Assembly: GCA_018902795.1 (NCBI GenBank)
Contig: JAHIQD010000011.1
Location: 69,361-133,360 of the forward strand
Origin: Bacteroidota bacterium
GTDB taxonomy: Bacteria; Bacteroidota; Bacteroidia; Flavobacteriales; Weeksellaceae
DNA length: 64,000 bases
Direction: 5' to 3'
The notes beneath the pieces were generated by a model. That model searched no databases and was not told where the DNA came from. It saw only the letters and a list, made by a program, of their open reading frames with translations. A program made the position numbers and the translations under genes. Positions 62,744 through 64,000 of this stretch are shown here, in pieces. Each line of letters opens with the position of its first letter. The first letter of the stretch is position 1.

Positions 62744-63073
62744 ATGATGTCTCCAATACACACTCACCTGAAACCGGGCGCCCATCCGTATCCGCATATC
62801 GGACGTTTTATCCGGCAGAAATTTCACGAACTGCATATTACTGCTGCGGAAGCCGCAAGAAGGCTGGGGGTCTCCACCAGCACGGTACAGGCATATTACA
62901 AACAGCCCTCGCTGCAGTTTGGGATCATCTTTAAACTCTCGATAGCGCTGAATTACGATCTGCTGTCGGATCTGATCAGCAGCTATCCGCCCAATTTCCC
63001 GGTAAAACCCAATGAAAAACTTGCCGATCTGGAAAAGGAAGTGGAGATTTTGAGGGGGCTTTTGAAGAGATAG
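62744..63073 (+). CDS. Small HTH regulator with C-terminal coiled coil
   Basis: 109 residues. The helix-turn-helix is at about residues 20-60 (IRQKFHELHITAAEAARRLGVSTSTVQAYY), typical of XRE-type DNA binding. The C-terminus LADLEKEVEILRGLLKR is a short coiled coil, suggesting a dimer. It is divergent from the GH18-NodB-GT2 gene, and the periodic array lies directly upstream, so it may bind there. Target not known. Confidence 0.75.
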   Translation: MMSPIHTHLKPGAHPYPHIGRFIRQKFHELHITAAEAARRLGVSTSTVQAYYKQPSLQFGIIFKLSIALNYDLLSDLISSYPPNFPVKPNEKLADLEKEVEILRGLLKR

Positions 63074-63090
63074 GTTATTTATTAGTTTTC

Positions 63091-63165
63091 CACGCGAAAG
63101 GATTCGCGCGGGAGCGGTGGGATTTTATTATGGCAAAGTCTTTAGAGTTTGCGGAGCGGGATCGT
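63091..63165 (+). repeat. GC-rich hairpin repeat, copy 1
   Basis: A 27-bp block (63091-63117) with the hairpin CGCGAAAGGATTCGCG, followed by TTATTATGG and AGTTTGCGGAGCGGG, recurs in the same orientation at 63595 (copy 2). It is GC-rich in an AT-rich setting. Copies 1 and 2 flank a single orphan ORF. Confidence 0.75.
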
Positions 63166-63183
63166 TTCTGCGCTCGTAGAAAT

Positions 63184-63543
63184 TTAATTTGTAGCTTTTA
63201 TATTATATTGTGATTTAAAAAGAAAGCTAAGAATCCGATTAATTTTTTTTTCAAAGAGCAGATTTTCAGCTTTAGTTCCATTTTCAAAATACAGATATTC
63301 AATTCCAATTATTTTTCTTGAATTGTTTATACAAAGTGAATAAAAGCAAATATGATTTTCACCTGGTTCAAGCCAATCATTAGCGTAAAATAATAATTTC
63401 CAAACTGAATTATTATTGAAGTTATTTACTCGTTCATGTTTTAGAACTCTAAGTAATCGTATTTCGTATTTTCCATTTAGTTTTAAGTCAGGAAAGTGAT
63501 ATTTCATTTCGTCGACTAACAATCTTTCAGGATAGGTTTTCAT
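63184..63543 (-). CDS. AT-rich orphan ORF between direct hairpin repeats
   Basis: 119 residues from ATG at 63541-63543 (MKTYPERLLVDEMKYHFPDL); a GTG at 63597 would add 18 residues that run into the repeat. No signal peptide and no domain I recognise. It is soluble-looking with many Asn and Lys residues and is more AT-rich than nearby genes. Its position between two direct copies of a GC-rich hairpin repeat suggests a mobile or cassette-like origin. Confidence 0.5.
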   Translation of the reverse strand: MKTYPERLLVDEMKYHFPDLKLNGKYEIRLLRVLKHERVNNFNNNSVWKLLFYANDWLEPGENHICFYSLCINNSRKIIGIEYLYFENGTKAENLLFEKKINRILSFLFKSQYNIKATN

Positions 63544-63594
63544 TTGGAGTTTAATTGGTTGTACACTTTCTGGTAATAGTTTGCCGCTAAACGG

Positions 63595-63695
63595 CACGCG
63601 AAAGGATTCGCGCGGGAGCGGGGGGGGTGCTGAGGAGGTAGGGATTGTATTATGGGGAGAGTTTGCGCAGCGGGAGAGTTTGCGCAGCGGGGGTT
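63595..63695 (+). repeat. GC-rich hairpin repeat, copy 2
   Basis: The 27-bp block at 63595-63621 is identical to copy 1 (63091-63117). It is followed by TGTATTATGG and by two tandem copies of GAGAGTTTGCGCAGCGG. Copies are 504 bp apart, start to start. Confidence 0.75.
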
Positions 63696-63750
63696 CACTG
63701 CATCATTTGAATAAAAGTCATTTTGCTCTTTAAAAAAGTAGCATAACAAA

Positions 63751-63775
63751 AAACCGCTCGAAGGCGGTTGTTTTT
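63751..63775 (+). terminator. Hairpin with T-run at the IS boundary
   Basis: AACCGC (63752-63757) pairs with GCGGTT (63764-63769) around a short loop, followed by GTTTTT. It lies immediately outside the IS256 end; the gene it would serve is not clear. Confidence 0.6.
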
Positions 63776-64000
63776 GACACTATCCCGAAAAGTGTGTAAG
63801 TTAAAAAGTTGAGGCTTGGATTTTATAATCTGAGCCTTTCTTCAAAAATAAGCATAAAGTGGTTCAGAACAATCCCCCAGTTTTGAATGGGCATCGTCCA
63901 TTTCTTAGTTGCTTCTCTGAGAGCAAGATAAACGGATTTTAACACTGCATCATCTGTCGGGAATGACATTTTGTTTTTGGTGTATTTTCTTATTTTTCCG
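63776..64000. mobile_element. IS256-family insertion sequence, partial at right edge
   Basis: The terminal inverted repeat begins GACACTATCCCGAAAAGTGT at 63776, itself partly palindromic (ACACT...AGTGT). The transposase end at 63823-64000 confirms the family. Only the 225 bp at the window edge are visible, so the other end and any target duplication cannot be checked. Confidence 0.8.
63823..64000 (-). CDS. IS256-family transposase, C-terminal part
   Basis: The minus-strand frame gives about 58 residues ending in a stop at 63823-63825, and runs off the right edge. PTDDAVLKSVYLALREATKK followed by WTMPIQNWGIVLNHFML is the typical C-terminus of IS256 (mutator-type) transposases. The catalytic DDE residues are beyond the window. 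Confidence 0.85.
   Translation of the reverse strand, partial: GKIRKYTKNKMSFPTDDAVLKSVYLALREATKKWTMPIQNWGIVLNHFMLIFEERLRL

Noticed and set aside
63540..63749. 69-codon minus-strand ORF crossing the second hairpin repeat
   Set aside because: It reads through the GC-rich repeat and into the orphan gene start; composition and repeat overlap argue for non-coding sequence.
63595..63760. Integron attC site for the orphan cassette
   Set aside because: The paired core sites (RYYYAAC and GTTRRRY) were not found, and no integrase is in the window.
1..64000. CRISPR array or prophage
   Set aside because: No regularly spaced direct repeats with unique spacers, no cas genes and no phage structural genes were found.

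Overview
The window looks like a chromosomal segment of a Bacteroidota bacterium of the class Flavobacteriia, most likely the Chryseobacterium group (Weeksellaceae). The DNA is AT-rich. Promoter-like sites follow the Bacteroidota pattern TAnnTTTG, and Shine-Dalgarno sites are mostly absent. Characteristic families are present: a DUF7948/beta-propeller secreted protein, the ftsX-DUF3098-uppP-truB cluster, a fused CcsB-CcsA cytochrome c assembly protein, TIGR02757, PepSY-like proteins and a PER/CIA-like class A beta-lactamase. This assignment rests on recognising families; no database search was run.

Layout. 1-2058: a partial secreted repeat protein and a small zinc-ribbon protein, both on the minus strand. 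2166-9261: a complete, tightly packed histidine operon in the order hisG-D-C-B-H-A-F-IE. It is preceded by a His-rich leader peptide and an intrinsic terminator, a textbook attenuator. 9262-14785: accessory genes, namely a methyltransferase, a P3B-type Mg2+ ATPase broken by two compensating frameshifts, a DUF892 protein and a methionine aminotransferase. 14895-19144: M28 peptidase, tRNA-Arg(CCT) and uvrA. 19271-26031: a leader-like mini-ORF with terminator, a TonB receptor with a DUF2490 protein, dnaN and pheT. 26247-32030: a META lipoprotein, a small acidic protein, a GT-C-like membrane protein, 3-hydroxybutyryl-CoA dehydrogenase, the beta-lactamase, an M23 peptidase and a Gfo/Idh/MocA oxidoreductase. 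32193-44333: pcm, ccsBA, rnz, TIGR02757, a heptad-repeat membrane protein, rsmA, ftsX, DUF3098, uppP, truB, an outer-membrane-type protein, rluF and a small HD protein.

44337-54951 is mainly transport and envelope sensing: a CPA2 antiporter, a YegP protein, a tripartite RND efflux operon (tolC-adaptor-permease), a PepSY-like protein and a two-component system. 55145-62382 is envelope remodelling: a small Ala/Lys-rich secreted protein, a VirJ/AcvB-type hydrolase, an MprF-like lysyl-phosphatidylglycerol synthase, and a giant GH18-NodB deacetylase-GT2 protein interrupted by a one-base loss in an A-run. The last three appear to be one operon that modifies lipids and makes or edits a polysaccharide.

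62383-64000 is the least ordinary part. It has an array of about eight degenerate units at a 20-22 bp period, a small HTH regulator, an AT-rich orphan gene between direct GC-rich hairpin repeats, and the end of an IS256-family element running off the window. The most notable observations are the 21-bp-period array, the repeat-flanked orphan gene, the His attenuator, the leader-like unit at 19271-19378, and the homopolymer frameshift in the GH18-NodB-GT2 gene.
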